A DNA stretch of 64,000 nt from Sporomusa termitida (GTDB lineage Bacteria > Bacillota > Negativicutes > Sporomusales > Sporomusaceae), in the NCBI RefSeq assembly GCF_007641255.1, contig NZ_CP036259.1, positions 2,294,001-2,358,000 of the forward strand, written 5' to 3'. Positions 8,300 to 18,650 of this stretch are shown here, piece by piece; position 1 is the first letter of the stretch; each line of letters begins with the position of its first letter. The notes under the pieces were generated by a model, which searched no databases, was not told where the DNA came from, and saw only the letters and a program-made list of their open reading frames with translations. Both the position numbers and the translations under genes were made by a program.

Positions 8300-9564
8300 T
8301 ACTTCTCCATCCCCTTTATTATCATCTGTATCAGATCAGCCCTGTCAACTAATTCCTGGCTACCTGTTGCCATGTTTTTTAACATTACCTTATTTTCAGC
8401 CAGTTCATCCTGGCCAATGAGAGCGACAAATTTAGCCGGATATTTATTGGCATATTTCATCTGGGCTTTTAAACTGCGGTTATTGTAGTCCATATCGGCG
8501 GCAAGCTTTGCCTGGCGAACCGCAGTTAATATTTGAAACGCCACCGGCTGAATTTCAGCTCCTAACGGCGCAACAAAGACATCAATCGCAGTATTGGCCG
8601 GGGGCAAGAGTTCCTGTTTTTCCAAAGCGAGCAGTACCCGCTCAATCCCAATGGCAAACCCGATCCCCGGCGTTGGCTGACCGCCGCACTCTGCGACCAG
8701 ACCATCATAACGGCCGCCGCCACAAACTGCACTCTGGGCACCTAACGGAGCATACTGTATTTCAAAGGCAGTTTTGGTATAATAGTCCAGGCCCCGCACT
8801 AAACGGGGATTAATGACAAAACTGATCCCCGCTGCCGTCAGCAGTTCTTTTACGCCGTTAAAATGGCTGTTGCATTCGTCGCACAAACAATCCGCCATAT
8901 GCGGGGCACCCTGGGCATGGTGAGTACAGGTTTCATTTTTACAGTCGAGAATACGCATGGGATTGCGCTCATACCGGGACTGACAGTCCGGACATAACTG
9001 AGCTAGTTTATCCCGGAAAAACTCCTGTAATTTGAGCCGGTAAACAGGCCGGCACACCGGACAGCCCACAGAATTGACAAATAAATTCAAATCAGTCAGG
9101 CCCAGTCGCTGAAGCAATTCCACAGCCAAACTGATAACCTCGGCATCAACCGCCGGCCCCTGGGCACCTATCGCTTCCACGCCAAACTGGTGAAACTGAC
9201 GGTAACGCCCGGCCTGGGGCCGGTCATACCTGAACATAGGCCCGATATAGAACAGCTTAGCCGGCTGTGGTCCGGCATATAGTTTATTCTCCAGATAAGA
9301 ACGCACCACGGCTGCTGTATTTTCCGGCCTTAGGGTAATACTGCGCTTACCGCGGTCAGTAAAGGTATACATCTCTTTTTCCACAATATCCGTAGTTTCA
9401 CCGATACCCCTTAAGAAAAGTTCTGTATGCTCAAAAATAGGTGTACGGATCTCCTGATAGGCAAAATTTCTGCATACTTCGCGCATCATATTTTCCACAT
9501 ACTGCCAATAGCCGCTGCTGTCAGGCAATATATCCCTTGTTCCCCGCGGTCCGGTTGTCAACAT
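8299..9564 (-). CDS. hisS: Histidyl-tRNA synthetase
   Basis: Class IIa synthetase for tRNA(His), 421 aa. Visible: N-terminal GTRDILP; motif 2 [16 protein letters not shown]; histidine-specific [12 protein letters not shown] and the ATP-site GGGRYDGL; motif 3 [13 protein letters not shown]; and a C-terminal anticodon-binding domain. A cysteine-rich insertion (CPVCR, CPDCQ, CDECN, residues roughly 165-230) suggests a bound metal, as in a subset of bacterial HisRS. The ATG at 9564 follows GTAAGGAGG, two bases after the hemZ stop. No T-box precedes it, so it depends on the upstream operon. Confidence 0.97.
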   Translation of the reverse strand: MLTTGPRGTRDILPDSSGYWQYVENMMREVCRNFAYQEIRTPIFEHTELFLRGIGETTDIVEKEMYTFTDRGKRSITLRPENTAAVVRSYLENKLYAGPQPAKLFYIGPMFRYDRPQAGRYRQFHQFGVEAIGAQGPAVDAEVISLAVELLQRLGLTDLNLFVNSVGCPVCRPVYRLKLQEFFRDKLAQLCPDCQSRYERNPMRILDCKNETCTHHAQGAPHMADCLCDECNSHFNGVKELLTAAGISFVINPRLVRGLDYYTKTAFEIQYAPLGAQSAVCGGGRYDGLVAECGGQPTPGIGFAIGIERVLLALEKQELLPPANTAIDVFVAPLGAEIQPVAFQILTAVRQAKLAADMDYNNRSLKAQMKYANKYPAKFVALIGQDELAENKVMLKNMATGSQELVDRADLIQMIIKGMEK

Positions 9565-9566
9565 AG

Positions 9567-11156
9567 CTAATCCTCCTTACAGTCACCATATAATCTTGAA
9601 AGCAAAGTATTTCTTGTGTGCAAATAAATATCCAGATTTTTTATATAGGCAGGAACATCCTTGGCATTATACGAGCTCTGCAGCCGCCAGGGACCGGAAC
9701 TTACGGCCTTGGTGCCGGCAGCAGGCCCAATACCGATAATCGTTTGCCGTTCCTCCATAATTTGAATATTATAAAGGCAGTCTGTAGCCGGCTTAGCATA
9801 GCCAATATTTTCAAGATTACCTGTCATGTGTTTTTGCCTGTATAAATAATAGGGATGCATGCCAATTTGGGCAATATAATCAGCAGCAATGGCAAGCATG
9901 GCCTGCGTTGTTTTCTCATTAGGCAGATTGTGCCGGGAAAGTGCGCCGGCATATACTGAATCCATCAATTTGGAGCCTCGTTTTAAGGCTAATGTATGTA
10001 AGGTAATATTCTCAGGATTAAGCCGGGCAATTTGGTGCATGGTGTCGGCCAGATCAGCTGCCGATTCCCCCGGCAAGCCGGCAATTACATCCATATTGAT
10101 TACCGGTATCCCGGCCTGCCGAATTTTAGCGAATATATCTATTATATCCTGAACGGTATGCTGCCGTCCAATCTGTTTTAAGGTTTTATCCTGCATTGTC
10201 TGCGGATTAATACTAACCCTGTTGACCCCATACTGTCGCAATACATCAATTTTTTCGTCATTAAGGCTGTCTGGCCGCCCGGCCTCAACAATAAACTCGC
10301 TGGTATTTATGCCCTGGAAACCATGTTTAATCAATTCCAGCAAACCGGCTAAATCAGCTGCCGCCAAACTTGTAGGTGTGCCGCCGCCGATATAGATACT
10401 TTCTACCGATAACTTAAATTTTTGCACGATGTCAATAGCGCTGTTAATATCCCGGATAATTGCCTGTAAAAATGCCTCCAGCCGGTCCCGCTGTTCAGGC
10501 AGCACGAAAGCCGGGAAGGAGCAATACAGGCACCGGGAGGGACAATAGGGTATACCTACATATACACTTACATTCTTCATGCGCCGGCGGTTCTCAGGAT
10601 TACTGATAACCGGGCGCTGATGAATGGCAATACCTGTTATCAGGTCAGCCTTGGCCGGCTGAACGGCATAATCCTGTACAAGCTTGGCCGTAACCTGACG
10701 ATAAGTAAGGCCTTGATCCAGGTAACGGTGAACAAGCTTTGTTGGGCGCACACCCCGCAATATTCCCCAGGGCACCGGATTCTCCCCGGTTAACTTCCGC
10801 ATCAGCTCAACTACAGCAAGCCGGACCAGTCGTTTGACAAGTCCGGTTACGTCTTCATTGTCTGTACTCTTGGCAGGCGCCGGCGGCAGAGGCCAACACC
10901 TGGATTTGGTCAAGACTTCCGGCTCCGTTCCCGGCGTACGGAAGCTAACCGTAATAGTAACGCTTACAAGCTGCTCGTCACAATTGACTGTACCTGTGAT
11001 CAGCACACTGCCTGCCTTAAGCTCAGCTGACGGAGTTCCTCCCGGCCACGGCCCGGCCTCATCAACACCAAATAACAGCATAGTGTCGCGGACCGCAGGT
11101 GCCACATCAATTGTGGTGCCGGCGGCGGCAGTAAAGAAAAACTCCTTAATCTTCAC
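9567..11156 (-). CDS. hemZ: HemZ-like radical SAM protein (coproporphyrinogen III oxidase family)
   Basis: A radical SAM enzyme of the HemN/HemZ family, linked to oxygen-independent heme or heme-like metabolism. The cluster motif is CPSRCLYC (C205, C209, C212), followed by the SAM-binding IGGGTPTSL. The 190 residues before it form the extension found in HemZ but not in HemN or HemW. I take the GTG at 11156, which overlaps the fur stop by 11 nt; in-frame starts further upstream (11186, 11210) would lie deeper inside fur. Overlap with fur suggests iron-linked expression. HemZ activity is poorly characterised, so the biochemical role is inferred. Confidence 0.85.
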   Translation of the reverse strand: MKIKEFFFTAAAGTTIDVAPAVRDTMLLFGVDEAGPWPGGTPSAELKAGSVLITGTVNCDEQLVSVTITVSFRTPGTEPEVLTKSRCWPLPPAPAKSTDNEDVTGLVKRLVRLAVVELMRKLTGENPVPWGILRGVRPTKLVHRYLDQGLTYRQVTAKLVQDYAVQPAKADLITGIAIHQRPVISNPENRRRMKNVSVYVGIPYCPSRCLYCSFPAFVLPEQRDRLEAFLQAIIRDINSAIDIVQKFKLSVESIYIGGGTPTSLAAADLAGLLELIKHGFQGINTSEFIVEAGRPDSLNDEKIDVLRQYGVNRVSINPQTMQDKTLKQIGRQHTVQDIIDIFAKIRQAGIPVINMDVIAGLPGESAADLADTMHQIARLNPENITLHTLALKRGSKLMDSVYAGALSRHNLPNEKTTQAMLAIAADYIAQIGMHPYYLYRQKHMTGNLENIGYAKPATDCLYNIQIMEERQTIIGIGPAAGTKAVSSGPWRLQSSYNAKDVPAYIKNLDIYLHTRNTLLSRLYGDCKED

Positions 11157-11595
11157 TTTTGTCGCGGCACTCCTGACAATAGCCATAAAACTTAACCTGA
11201 TGATCAACAATGGTAAAATTGCTGTTTCTGGAGATTACCGTTTCCAGGTCTTCCAGTAAATCACCTTCAAACTCAATTACCTTCCCGCAGGCCAGGCAGA
11301 TAAGATGGTGGTGGTGATGGGGCGTGCTTGTTTCATTAATCTCATACCGGCTGCGCCCATCGCCAAAATCCATCTTTTGCAGGATATCAAGATCACTTAA
11401 CAATTCGAGTGTGCGGTACACGGTTGCCAGACCAATGTCGTTTGACTGTTGACGCACAATATTATGAACATCTTCAGCACTTAAGTGTTTATCCCGATTA
11501 TCGACAAAAACCTGTAAAATAATCTGGCGCTGCGGTGTCAGTTTGTACTCCCTCTCTCTGAATTTCTGACGCAAATTTGACAAATCAATACTCAT
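11146..11595 (-). CDS. fur: Fur-family metal-dependent transcriptional regulator
   Basis: A 149-residue Fur/PerR/Zur-type repressor. The winged helix contains LTPQRQIILQVF and GLATVYRTLELL. The dimerisation domain carries the metal site HHHHHLICLACGKVIEFE, and structural zinc is expected from CLAC plus CQEC near the C-terminus. GRSRYEIN favours Fur over PerR, but the subclass cannot be fixed by eye. ATG 11595 is preferred over a GTG at 11604 because GGGTG is correctly spaced for it. It follows the AI-2E permease by 5 nt and overlaps hemZ by 11 nt. Confidence 0.92.
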   Translation of the reverse strand: MSIDLSNLRQKFREREYKLTPQRQIILQVFVDNRDKHLSAEDVHNIVRQQSNDIGLATVYRTLELLSDLDILQKMDFGDGRSRYEINETSTPHHHHHLICLACGKVIEFEGDLLEDLETVISRNSNFTIVDHQVKFYGYCQECRDKSED

Positions 11596-11600
11596 ACAAT

Positions 11601-12653
11601 TCACCCGTCTTTTTTTACTTCATCGATATACCAGAGGTGTCTAAGGATTACCTTAAGCAGCGCGGCAACAGGAACAGCCAGTATCATTCCGGCAATTCCA
11701 TACAGCTGGCCGCCAATCAACAAGCTTATAATTACCATTATGGGGTGCAAATCAATGGTGTGGCCCATAATATTAGGAACAAAGATATGATTCTCAACCT
11801 GATGCAGGATGATATAAAAGGCAACCACCTTAACCGCCAGTAACGGTGCGGCCAGGTAAGCCAGTACTATGGCCGGAATAGCCCCCAGGATCGGGCCGAT
11901 AATAGGAATTGTCTCCGTCAGGGCCGCCAGTATCCCTAACACAATCGGGTAGTCCACCTGAAAAAAGTACATGCCGGTAAATACCAGGAAACCCATTAAG
12001 GAGCTGATCAGAATCTGCCCCCGGATATAGTTGCTCACAACAGCGGCCAGCTCGTCAATGATCTTAATGAGCCTAACCTGCCCAGACCGAGGGAAAAGGG
12101 TAATAACCGCCGCCTTCAGGGTTCGCCAGTCTTTCAAAAAATAGTAAGCGAGTACCGGCACAACCACAAGCTCAACAACCTGGGTGGCAAAACTGAATAT
12201 GGCATTAATGCCGTTACGCACCAAGCCGATGCCATAAGCAGCGGCTCCGCTCATGCCATCCTCAATCAGCAGGCGGATGTTAGGCGGTACCTGCACTGTT
12301 TGGGCCTGTTCTGCCAGCAGCAGGATCAGAATTTTAATTCTGTTCGCAAGCTTAGGCAAATCGATGACAAAATTATTGAACTCACTGACAATCGGCTGCA
12401 GAACAGAGGTGGCCAGAATCATTAACAGCAGTGCCGCGAGTATAAAAACAAGTAATATGGCAATGCCGCGGGGTACATGATATTGGTGCTTGCCGATGGC
12501 GACTGAGGTCAGCATATCGACAAACGGGTTAAGGACAAAGGCCGCAATTACGGCAATAATGAGCGGCAGATAGATAACTGTTACCTGGCTGAGCAGATAC
12601 AAGCCGGCGATAAAAATAACTATCTTTATCCAAACTGCTGGTGATTTCATCAT
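11601..12653 (-). CDS. AI-2E family transporter (PF01594-type permease)
   Basis: A 350-residue polytopic membrane protein. Hydrophobic blocks occur near both termini and in the middle, with the family pattern PIIGPILGAIPAIVLAYL. It is a relative of B. subtilis YtvI/YueF. Substrates differ across the family (autoinducer-2, sodium/proton exchange or unknown), so none is assigned. No good ribosome site precedes the ATG at 12653. It is 9 nt after the MBL-fold gene stop, so coupling is likely. Confidence 0.9.
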   Translation of the reverse strand: MMKSPAVWIKIVIFIAGLYLLSQVTVIYLPLIIAVIAAFVLNPFVDMLTSVAIGKHQYHVPRGIAILLVFILAALLLMILATSVLQPIVSEFNNFVIDLPKLANRIKILILLLAEQAQTVQVPPNIRLLIEDGMSGAAAYGIGLVRNGINAIFSFATQVVELVVVPVLAYYFLKDWRTLKAAVITLFPRSGQVRLIKIIDELAAVVSNYIRGQILISSLMGFLVFTGMYFFQVDYPIVLGILAALTETIPIIGPILGAIPAIVLAYLAAPLLAVKVVAFYIILHQVENHIFVPNIMGHTIDLHPIMVIISLLIGGQLYGIAGMILAVPVAALLKVILRHLWYIDEVKKDG

Positions 12654-12662
12654 AGCGGCCGG

Positions 12663-13283
12663 CTATTGAATAAACGCATTATGGCTGCGTTCCCAGCCAA
12701 TGCTGGTCCTGGGACCATGCCCGGGCAGGACGGCAATGTCATCGTCCAGGCCCAGCAGGTTTTCTTTAATACTTTTAATTAACTGGCTGTAGGAGCCGCC
12801 GGGAAAATCAGTGCGGCCAATCGATTCGGCAAATAGCGTGTCACCGGCAATTAATACTTTATCTGCCAGGAGGCAAATACCGCCGGCCGTGTGACCGGGC
12901 GTGTGCAGTACCGTAAATTCAATGTTCCCGATACTGACAGTATCATTGTGGCTCAGCAACCGGTCTGCAGGCTGGCAGACAATACCGGCGCCAATAAAAG
13001 TCGACAGATTACGCTGGGCATCAGTCAACATGCCGGCATCTTCATGATGGATCAGGATTTTTGCCCCGGTAGCCTGTTGAACCGCGTTGTTGGCCGCAAT
13101 ATGATCAGCATGACCGTGGGTATTAATGATGTATTCAACAGTAAGGCCGGCTTTAATAATCTGGGCGATAATCGCGTCAGCACTGCCGCCGGGATCAATT
13201 ACCCCGGCCTTTAAGGTTTGTTCACAATAGACGATATAGCAATTAGTGCCAAGGTGACCTACTTGCAGTTCAATAATCTTCAA
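12663..13283 (-). CDS. MBL-fold hydrolase (glyoxalase II-like)
   Basis: A 206-residue metallo-beta-lactamase-fold hydrolase of the YcbL/YqgX glyoxalase II-like group. The metal site THGHADH is followed by HTPGHTAGG, then AGDTLFAESIGRTD and PGHGPRTSIG. The C-terminal glutathione-binding domain of true glyoxalase II is absent. The start is TTG at 13283, with GGAG about 10 nt upstream. It sits between dtd and the AI-2E gene. Substrate unknown; a small thioester is plausible. Confidence 0.9.
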   Translation of the reverse strand: MKIIELQVGHLGTNCYIVYCEQTLKAGVIDPGGSADAIIAQIIKAGLTVEYIINTHGHADHIAANNAVQQATGAKILIHHEDAGMLTDAQRNLSTFIGAGIVCQPADRLLSHNDTVSIGNIEFTVLHTPGHTAGGICLLADKVLIAGDTLFAESIGRTDFPGGSYSQLIKSIKENLLGLDDDIAVLPGHGPRTSIGWERSHNAFIQ

Positions 13284-13299
13284 TAGAATCCACTCCCTG

Positions 13300-13749
13300 T
13301 CAAAACAGACGTTTACTATCCAGCAGTATTGTTACCGGTCCATGGTTGGCTAGCTGCACAACCATTTCCGCCTGAAACTTGCCGCAGGCTGCAGCTACCC
13401 CTCTGGCCCGGCACAACTCCACAAACAATTCGTATAGCCCGGTTGCTGCCGGCGGTGGAGCCGCAGTATCGAAACTTGGCCGGCGGCCTTTACGGCAATC
13501 ACCATACAGGGTAAACTGCGAAACTACCAGTAATTCCCCGCCTATGTCTTTGAGCGATAAGTTCATTTTTCCCACATCATCAGGAAAAATGCGCAAATTT
13601 ACAATTTTTTCCGCAAGATAAAGGGCGTCTTGGTCTGTATCATCGTGGCTGATCCCGAGAAAAACTGTCAGACCGGTCTTAATAGCAGCTATTTTCTGAC
13701 CAGCTACCGTTACACTCGCCGCATCGGTAAGTTGAACAACCGCCCGCAT
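13300..13749 (-). CDS. dtd: D-aminoacyl-tRNA deacylase
   Basis: Hydrolyses D-aminoacyl-tRNAs (and Gly-tRNA(Ala)), recycling tRNA; a 149-aa homodimer. Both signature stretches are present: SQFTLYGDCRKGRRPSF near the middle and NHGPVTILLDS near the end. The C-terminal motif normally reads NxGPVT, matched here. The ATG at 13749 shares its A with the relA stop (TGATG), and GGGGGCG lies upstream. The relA-dtd pairing is a conserved Firmicute arrangement. Confidence 0.96.
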   Translation of the reverse strand: MRAVVQLTDAASVTVAGQKIAAIKTGLTVFLGISHDDTDQDALYLAEKIVNLRIFPDDVGKMNLSLKDIGGELLVVSQFTLYGDCRKGRRPSFDTAAPPPAATGLYELFVELCRARGVAAACGKFQAEMVVQLANHGPVTILLDSKRLF

Positions 13750-15968
13750 CAAACGCCCCCTAAAGGCTGGGTCATGCGGTATACGCTGAATACATCCTGA
13801 ACCCTGCGTATTTTATTCATAATATGCTCCAGCTGGCTTAGATTGGCAATATCAATATCCATGTTGATAACGGCAATTTTATTTTTATGGACCTTGGCAT
13901 TGAGCGAGCTCACCGTAATCTTAGCATCTGCTGCCACCATCATAATATCTGACAGCAGGTTTGGCCGGTCCGTACCTGAGATTTCAATAGATACTTTGTA
14001 AAGTGTATCGCCGGGAATATCCCAGTTAACTTCAATCATACGCTCGTACTCCTCGGGATTATTCAAAATATTAGGGCAGTCGTCGCGGTGGACAGACACG
14101 CCCCGTCCCCGCGTAATATACCCTACGATAACATCGCCGGGAAGCGGATTACAGCATCGCGCCAGCCTGACCATAAGCCCCGATTCGCCCTTTACTAATA
14201 TGCCGTGACTGGCTTTACTTTTGAGCCGTTTAGGTTTTAGCTCAGCCAGCATTGCCGATACATCGGGCGGTGTAGTGCTTTTTAATTCTTTTTTGTGAGC
14301 CTCAATCAGCTTGGACATAACACCATGGAGGGTTACACCACCATAACCCAGGCCTTCAAACAGGTCATCCTCACTGGTAATGTTTAATTTTTTAGCAACC
14401 TCGCTTAAGCGGTCCCCTTTTACCAGATCGCGCCATTCATAGCCGAGCTTCTTACTCTCCCGCTCGATCATTTCCCGGCCTTTGGCAACATTTTCTTCCC
14501 GCTTTTCTTTTTTAAACCACTGTCTGATTTTATTGCGCGTTTCCGATGAGCCAATCACATTCAGCCAATCCCGGCTGGGGCCGTTATTATGTTTGGAAGT
14601 AATAATCTCAACAATATCGCCGTTATTAAGCTTATACTCAAGCGGTACAATTTTGCCGTTGACTTTGGCACCGACACAACGATGACCAACGTCGGTGTGA
14701 ATACGGTAGGCAAAATCAATAGGAACCGAACCGGCAGGCAGATCAATAACATCGCCCCGCGGGGTAAACACAAACACTTCGTCGGCAAAAACGTCCATTT
14801 TTACCGATTCAATAAATTCGCGCGGGTCCCTTAGATCCCGGTGCCATTCTAAAAGCTGCCGCAGCCAGGATAATTTTTGATCAGTATCTTTATTTGCACC
14901 TTTGCCGCCCTCTTTGTACCGCCAATGCGCGGCAATTCCATATTCGGAAATGCGATGCATCTCTAACGTGCGGATCTGAATCTCCAGTGGCTGGCCCGAC
15001 TGGCCGATAACGGTTGTATGCAAGGACTGGTAACCATTTGATTTCGGCATAGCGATATAGTCTTTAAATCTGCCAGGCAATGGCTTCCACAGGGTATGAA
15101 CAACGCCTAAGGCGCCATAACAGTCTTTTACAGAATCCACGACAATACGGATGGCGGATAAATCATAAATCTCGCTGACATCCTGCTTGTGGTTTTTCTT
15201 CATTTTCTTATAAATACTATAAAAATGTTTAGGCCGGCCTTGGATTTCTGCAGCAATTCCAACCGCTTCCAGCCGCTCTACCATCAGCGCAATCGCTTCC
15301 GTAACAATTCGTTCCCGTTCCTTACGCTTTTGCTTAACCTGTTCAACCAGCCGATAGTACTTATCAGGTTCTAAAAACCGGAACGATAAATCCTCTAACT
15401 CCCACTTGATATTAGACATCCCCAGGCGATGGGCCAGCGGCCCGAAAATTTCCAGGGTTTCCCGGGATATTTCCTGCTGCTTGTGGGGCGACATATATTT
15501 AAGGGTTCTCATATTATGCAATCGATCTGCAAGTTTTATCAGCACCACCCTGATATCTTTGGCCATGGCTAAAAACATCTTCCGGTAGTTTTCCAGCTGT
15601 TGTTCCTCTTTGGATTTATACTCAATCCGGCTTAGCTTAGTAACGCCATCCACAAGCATGGCAACCTCTTTGCCGAATTCTTTTTCCAGTTTTTCCAAAG
15701 TGACATCCGTATCTTCCACCACATCATGCAGCAAACTGGCACTAATCGTAACCGCATCAATCTGTAGATCGGCCAGAATATTGGCAACCCCTAACGGATG
15801 GCAGATATACTCTTCACCTGAGACTCTAAGTTGACCAGCATGAGAATTATAAGCCAACTGGTAGGCTTTCTCAACCATCTGTAATGGGGCATCAGGATGA
15901 TTGGCTTTGATCTTGGCGATTATATCTTCAATATTTGGCTTTTTTTTAGCTTGCACATCACTGCCCAT
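13749..15968 (-). CDS. relA: Bifunctional (p)ppGpp synthetase/hydrolase (Rel)
   Basis: Makes and degrades the alarmone (p)ppGpp. Order of domains in 739 aa: HD hydrolase with HDVVEDT (H81, D82) and KLADRLHNMRT; synthetase with GRPKHFYSIYKKM, YDLSAIRI and AMPKSNGYQSLHT; TGS starting DEVFVFTPRGD; a zinc-finger region with LARCCNPLPGD; and a C-terminal ACT domain. All hydrolase and synthetase landmarks are intact, so it should be bifunctional. It is cotranscribed with apt and recJ upstream and with dtd, hisS and aspS downstream, tying alarmone control to purine salvage and aminoacylation. Confidence 0.98.
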   Translation of the reverse strand: MGSDVQAKKKPNIEDIIAKIKANHPDAPLQMVEKAYQLAYNSHAGQLRVSGEEYICHPLGVANILADLQIDAVTISASLLHDVVEDTDVTLEKLEKEFGKEVAMLVDGVTKLSRIEYKSKEEQQLENYRKMFLAMAKDIRVVLIKLADRLHNMRTLKYMSPHKQQEISRETLEIFGPLAHRLGMSNIKWELEDLSFRFLEPDKYYRLVEQVKQKRKERERIVTEAIALMVERLEAVGIAAEIQGRPKHFYSIYKKMKKNHKQDVSEIYDLSAIRIVVDSVKDCYGALGVVHTLWKPLPGRFKDYIAMPKSNGYQSLHTTVIGQSGQPLEIQIRTLEMHRISEYGIAAHWRYKEGGKGANKDTDQKLSWLRQLLEWHRDLRDPREFIESVKMDVFADEVFVFTPRGDVIDLPAGSVPIDFAYRIHTDVGHRCVGAKVNGKIVPLEYKLNNGDIVEIITSKHNNGPSRDWLNVIGSSETRNKIRQWFKKEKREENVAKGREMIERESKKLGYEWRDLVKGDRLSEVAKKLNITSEDDLFEGLGYGGVTLHGVMSKLIEAHKKELKSTTPPDVSAMLAELKPKRLKSKASHGILVKGESGLMVRLARCCNPLPGDVIVGYITRGRGVSVHRDDCPNILNNPEEYERMIEVNWDIPGDTLYKVSIEISGTDRPNLLSDIMMVAADAKITVSSLNAKVHKNKIAVINMDIDIANLSQLEHIMNKIRRVQDVFSVYRMTQPLGGV

Positions 15969-16028
15969 GCCTCACCTCATATCCTGTTGCTGCTGCTAGA
16001 TATATATCATATTCTATGGTTAATTCAA

Positions 16029-16541
16029 TTAATATTGAACCAGTGAGTTAATGACATACCCATCCAGTTTTGTACGTCCGTTTAAAAACAATAATTCAAT
16101 TAAAAATGCCAGTCCGACAACTTTCCCGCCTAATTCTTCAATCATCTTGACTGTTGCCAGGGTAGTACCGCCGGTTGCCAGCAGATCATCGGCGATTAAA
16201 ACCCTGCTGTCCGGTTCGATGGCGTCTTTGTGGATCTCAAGAGCATCCTGGCCGTATTCGAGGGAATAGGTCTGGCTGATGATTTCCGCCGGCAGTTTAC
16301 CCGGTTTGCGGATAGGCACAAACCCTGACCCCAGTACATAAGCCAACGGCGCACCAATGGCAAAGCCCCTGGCTTCCGGCCCAACCACCACATTAATCTG
16401 TTTATCCCGGTAGTGGTATGCCAGCCGGTCAATGGCAACCCGAAACGCTTTTCCATCCTTAAGTAAGGTAGTAATATCCTTAAATTGAACTCCTTGGTGC
16501 GGGAAATCAGGTATATTTCTAATTTTCTCCCGTAGATCCAT
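16029..16541 (-). CDS. apt: Adenine phosphoribosyltransferase
   Basis: Salvages adenine to AMP with PRPP; 170 aa, full length. The PRPP-binding motif is VLIADDLLATGGTT, and the flexible loop precedes it in SLEYGQDALEIHKDAI. The substrate region GPEARGFAIGAPLAY and the N-terminal IPDFPHQGVQFKDIT are typical. ATG 16541 is preceded by GAGGGAGG. The 60-nt gap to relA holds no terminator, so the two are in one transcript. Confidence 0.98.
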   Translation of the reverse strand: MDLREKIRNIPDFPHQGVQFKDITTLLKDGKAFRVAIDRLAYHYRDKQINVVVGPEARGFAIGAPLAYVLGSGFVPIRKPGKLPAEIISQTYSLEYGQDALEIHKDAIEPDSRVLIADDLLATGGTTLATVKMIEELGGKVVGLAFLIELLFLNGRTKLDGYVINSLVQY

Positions 16542-16561
16542 CGCTGAACCTCCCTCAAAAC

Positions 16562-18613
16562 CTAAATATGCTGAGCCAAATACTCCTGGCGTATTCTTTG
16601 ACTTTCACGAAACGCAGCTGAGTCGGTCAGCTCCAGTTTTTTTGCTGGCGCCGGCTCAATAATCAACTCAGGGGCGCTGTCATTTTGTAACTGCAGGGAA
16701 AGCAGGCCTAATTCTGTCAGCACCGTTATTGCCATACCAATAACGTGCTCCGGTATTACACATTTATAATTTTTAAAAACAGCTTTCGCAATATCAGCGG
16801 CGGATAAACGGGTGTGCCCCTGTTTATTACACTCTTTAACAGTTAAGTAAACAAACTTAATGCAGTCCCGGTCAGGCGCTATCTTATCCAGAATTTCTTT
16901 AGCGGCCCCGGCATTCGACGGCCGCACATCATGTGCTGTCAATTGCAGTTTTTTTTGTCCCTGCCATTCATTATATTTAGGTACAAAAACTAAGTCTATA
17001 TCATTGTTACAGGCCAAACTGTCGGCTAATTCTCCCTGGTTCCAGGCAATAACGTCATTAACGGCGACATGATTCAGCTTAAGCTTCAGGTGGCGGCCCT
17101 GCTGTCCCACAAGCCTTTTCTCGCCTAATTGAATATTCCGGCAGGCAAATACCGGGCTGGGATTACCGAAACCGTAAGGCTCCAGGCAGGTCAACTGTTC
17201 AATAAAGGCCGCAGTTATTTCTGTAAGCGGCACACAGGAGTCGATTTTGAGGACAGGAATATAATCGGCGGCCGACAGACTGGCCGCGGCGATAGCAGCT
17301 AAACGTTCGCGCAGCCCCGCAATATTTTCAGCCGGCACCGTCAGCCCTGCCGCCTGCCGGTGCCCGCCAAACTGGGTTAACAAATCAGAACACTGGGTTA
17401 ATGCTTCATACATATCGAAGGCCGGTATGCTGCGGCACGAGCCTTTGCCGCAACCCTCGCGGATGCTGATCATGACCACCGGTTTATAATATCTTTCTAC
17501 TAACCGTGAGGCCACAATCCCGATAACGCCCGAATGCCATTCCTCGCCGGCCAGTACCAGCACCTTCGCTTGTGCTGTATCCATTGTTGCCAGTTGTTCT
17601 TCCGCTTTAGCCAAAATCGTCTTTTCTATTGCCTGCCGGGCAGCATTCTCCTCATCTAAGAGGGTGGCCAGCTTGCGGGCCTTGTCCGGATCATCTGTAG
17701 TCAAAAGATCCACACCGGCTGCAGCCTGGCTGACACGGCCTACGGCATTGAGCCGCGGCGCAACGACAAACCCCACGCTCCCGCTGTCAACAGGCTTGCC
17801 TGCTAAGCCGCAAACGGCGAGCAAAGCTGTAATACCAGTGTTTTCAGTAGCCGCCAGCTGGGTTAACCCGGTTTTGACCAAAACCCGGTTCTCGCCAGTC
17901 AAGGGTACAATATCGGCAATTGTACCAATTGCCACAATATCAAGGTAATCATGGAACGTACTGTCTGTCCTGTTATAATATTGCCATAATGCCTGACATA
18001 ATTTAAAAGCAACGCCGACTCCGGCTAAATTTTTTTCCGGATACATACAATCCGTCTGTTTAGGATTAATAATGGCCACCGCTGCCGGCAGTTCGGGTGG
18101 CGGCTGGTGATGATCGGTTATCACTATATCCAGTTTACCGGCGGCAGCAAGTACCTCTTGTACTGCACTAACCCCGCAGTCAACGGTAATAACAAGTTTC
18201 GTGCCGGTTGCTATGAGGTTCGTTAAAGCGGCATCATTAAGTCCATAACCTTCGCTTTGCCGGTCCGGGATATAATATTCCACAGCAGCACCCAGGCGGG
18301 TTAATGTTTTATATACGATCGCACAGGCTGTAATACCATCGACATCATAATCCCCGTAAACGGTAATCTTTTCTTGTTGATCGATGGCTCGCCTAATGCG
18401 TATGACCGCAGTTTGCATGCCCTTTAGCAGGTAGGGATCGGTGATATACTCGGTCCCGGCATGTAGAAATTCCGTGGCGGCAGTTTCATTGGTAACGCCG
18501 CGGTTGATTAACGCTTGGGCAATAAACTTTGATATATTCAGTTTCCGGCTGAGCTCACTTGCAAGTTCAGGTTTAACCGGAAGCAGCCTCCATACTTTTC
18601 TAAGCCTAGCCAT
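16562..18613 (-). CDS. recJ: Single-stranded-DNA exonuclease RecJ
   Basis: 5'-3' ssDNA exonuclease of the DHH superfamily used in recombination and mismatch repair. Motif order: VYGDYDVDGITA (motif I), VITVDCGVS (II), VITDHHQPP (III, the DHH) and, in DHHA1, FGGHRQAAGLTV. An OB-fold follows, with a C-terminal extension of about 100 residues. At 683 aa it is somewhat shorter than the 750-800 aa clostridial forms. First gene of the recJ-to-aspS run. GGAGG lies 14 nt before the ATG, a loose spacing that may mean weak initiation. Confidence 0.95.
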   Translation of the reverse strand: MARLRKVWRLLPVKPELASELSRKLNISKFIAQALINRGVTNETAATEFLHAGTEYITDPYLLKGMQTAVIRIRRAIDQQEKITVYGDYDVDGITACAIVYKTLTRLGAAVEYYIPDRQSEGYGLNDAALTNLIATGTKLVITVDCGVSAVQEVLAAAGKLDIVITDHHQPPPELPAAVAIINPKQTDCMYPEKNLAGVGVAFKLCQALWQYYNRTDSTFHDYLDIVAIGTIADIVPLTGENRVLVKTGLTQLAATENTGITALLAVCGLAGKPVDSGSVGFVVAPRLNAVGRVSQAAAGVDLLTTDDPDKARKLATLLDEENAARQAIEKTILAKAEEQLATMDTAQAKVLVLAGEEWHSGVIGIVASRLVERYYKPVVMISIREGCGKGSCRSIPAFDMYEALTQCSDLLTQFGGHRQAAGLTVPAENIAGLRERLAAIAAASLSAADYIPVLKIDSCVPLTEITAAFIEQLTCLEPYGFGNPSPVFACRNIQLGEKRLVGQQGRHLKLKLNHVAVNDVIAWNQGELADSLACNNDIDLVFVPKYNEWQGQKKLQLTAHDVRPSNAGAAKEILDKIAPDRDCIKFVYLTVKECNKQGHTRLSAADIAKAVFKNYKCVIPEHVIGMAITVLTELGLLSLQLQNDSAPELIIEPAPAKKLELTDSAAFRESQRIRQEYLAQHI

Positions 18614-18650
18614 AAAATAAGTAAAGACCTCCGTAACCGTATCCTAGATA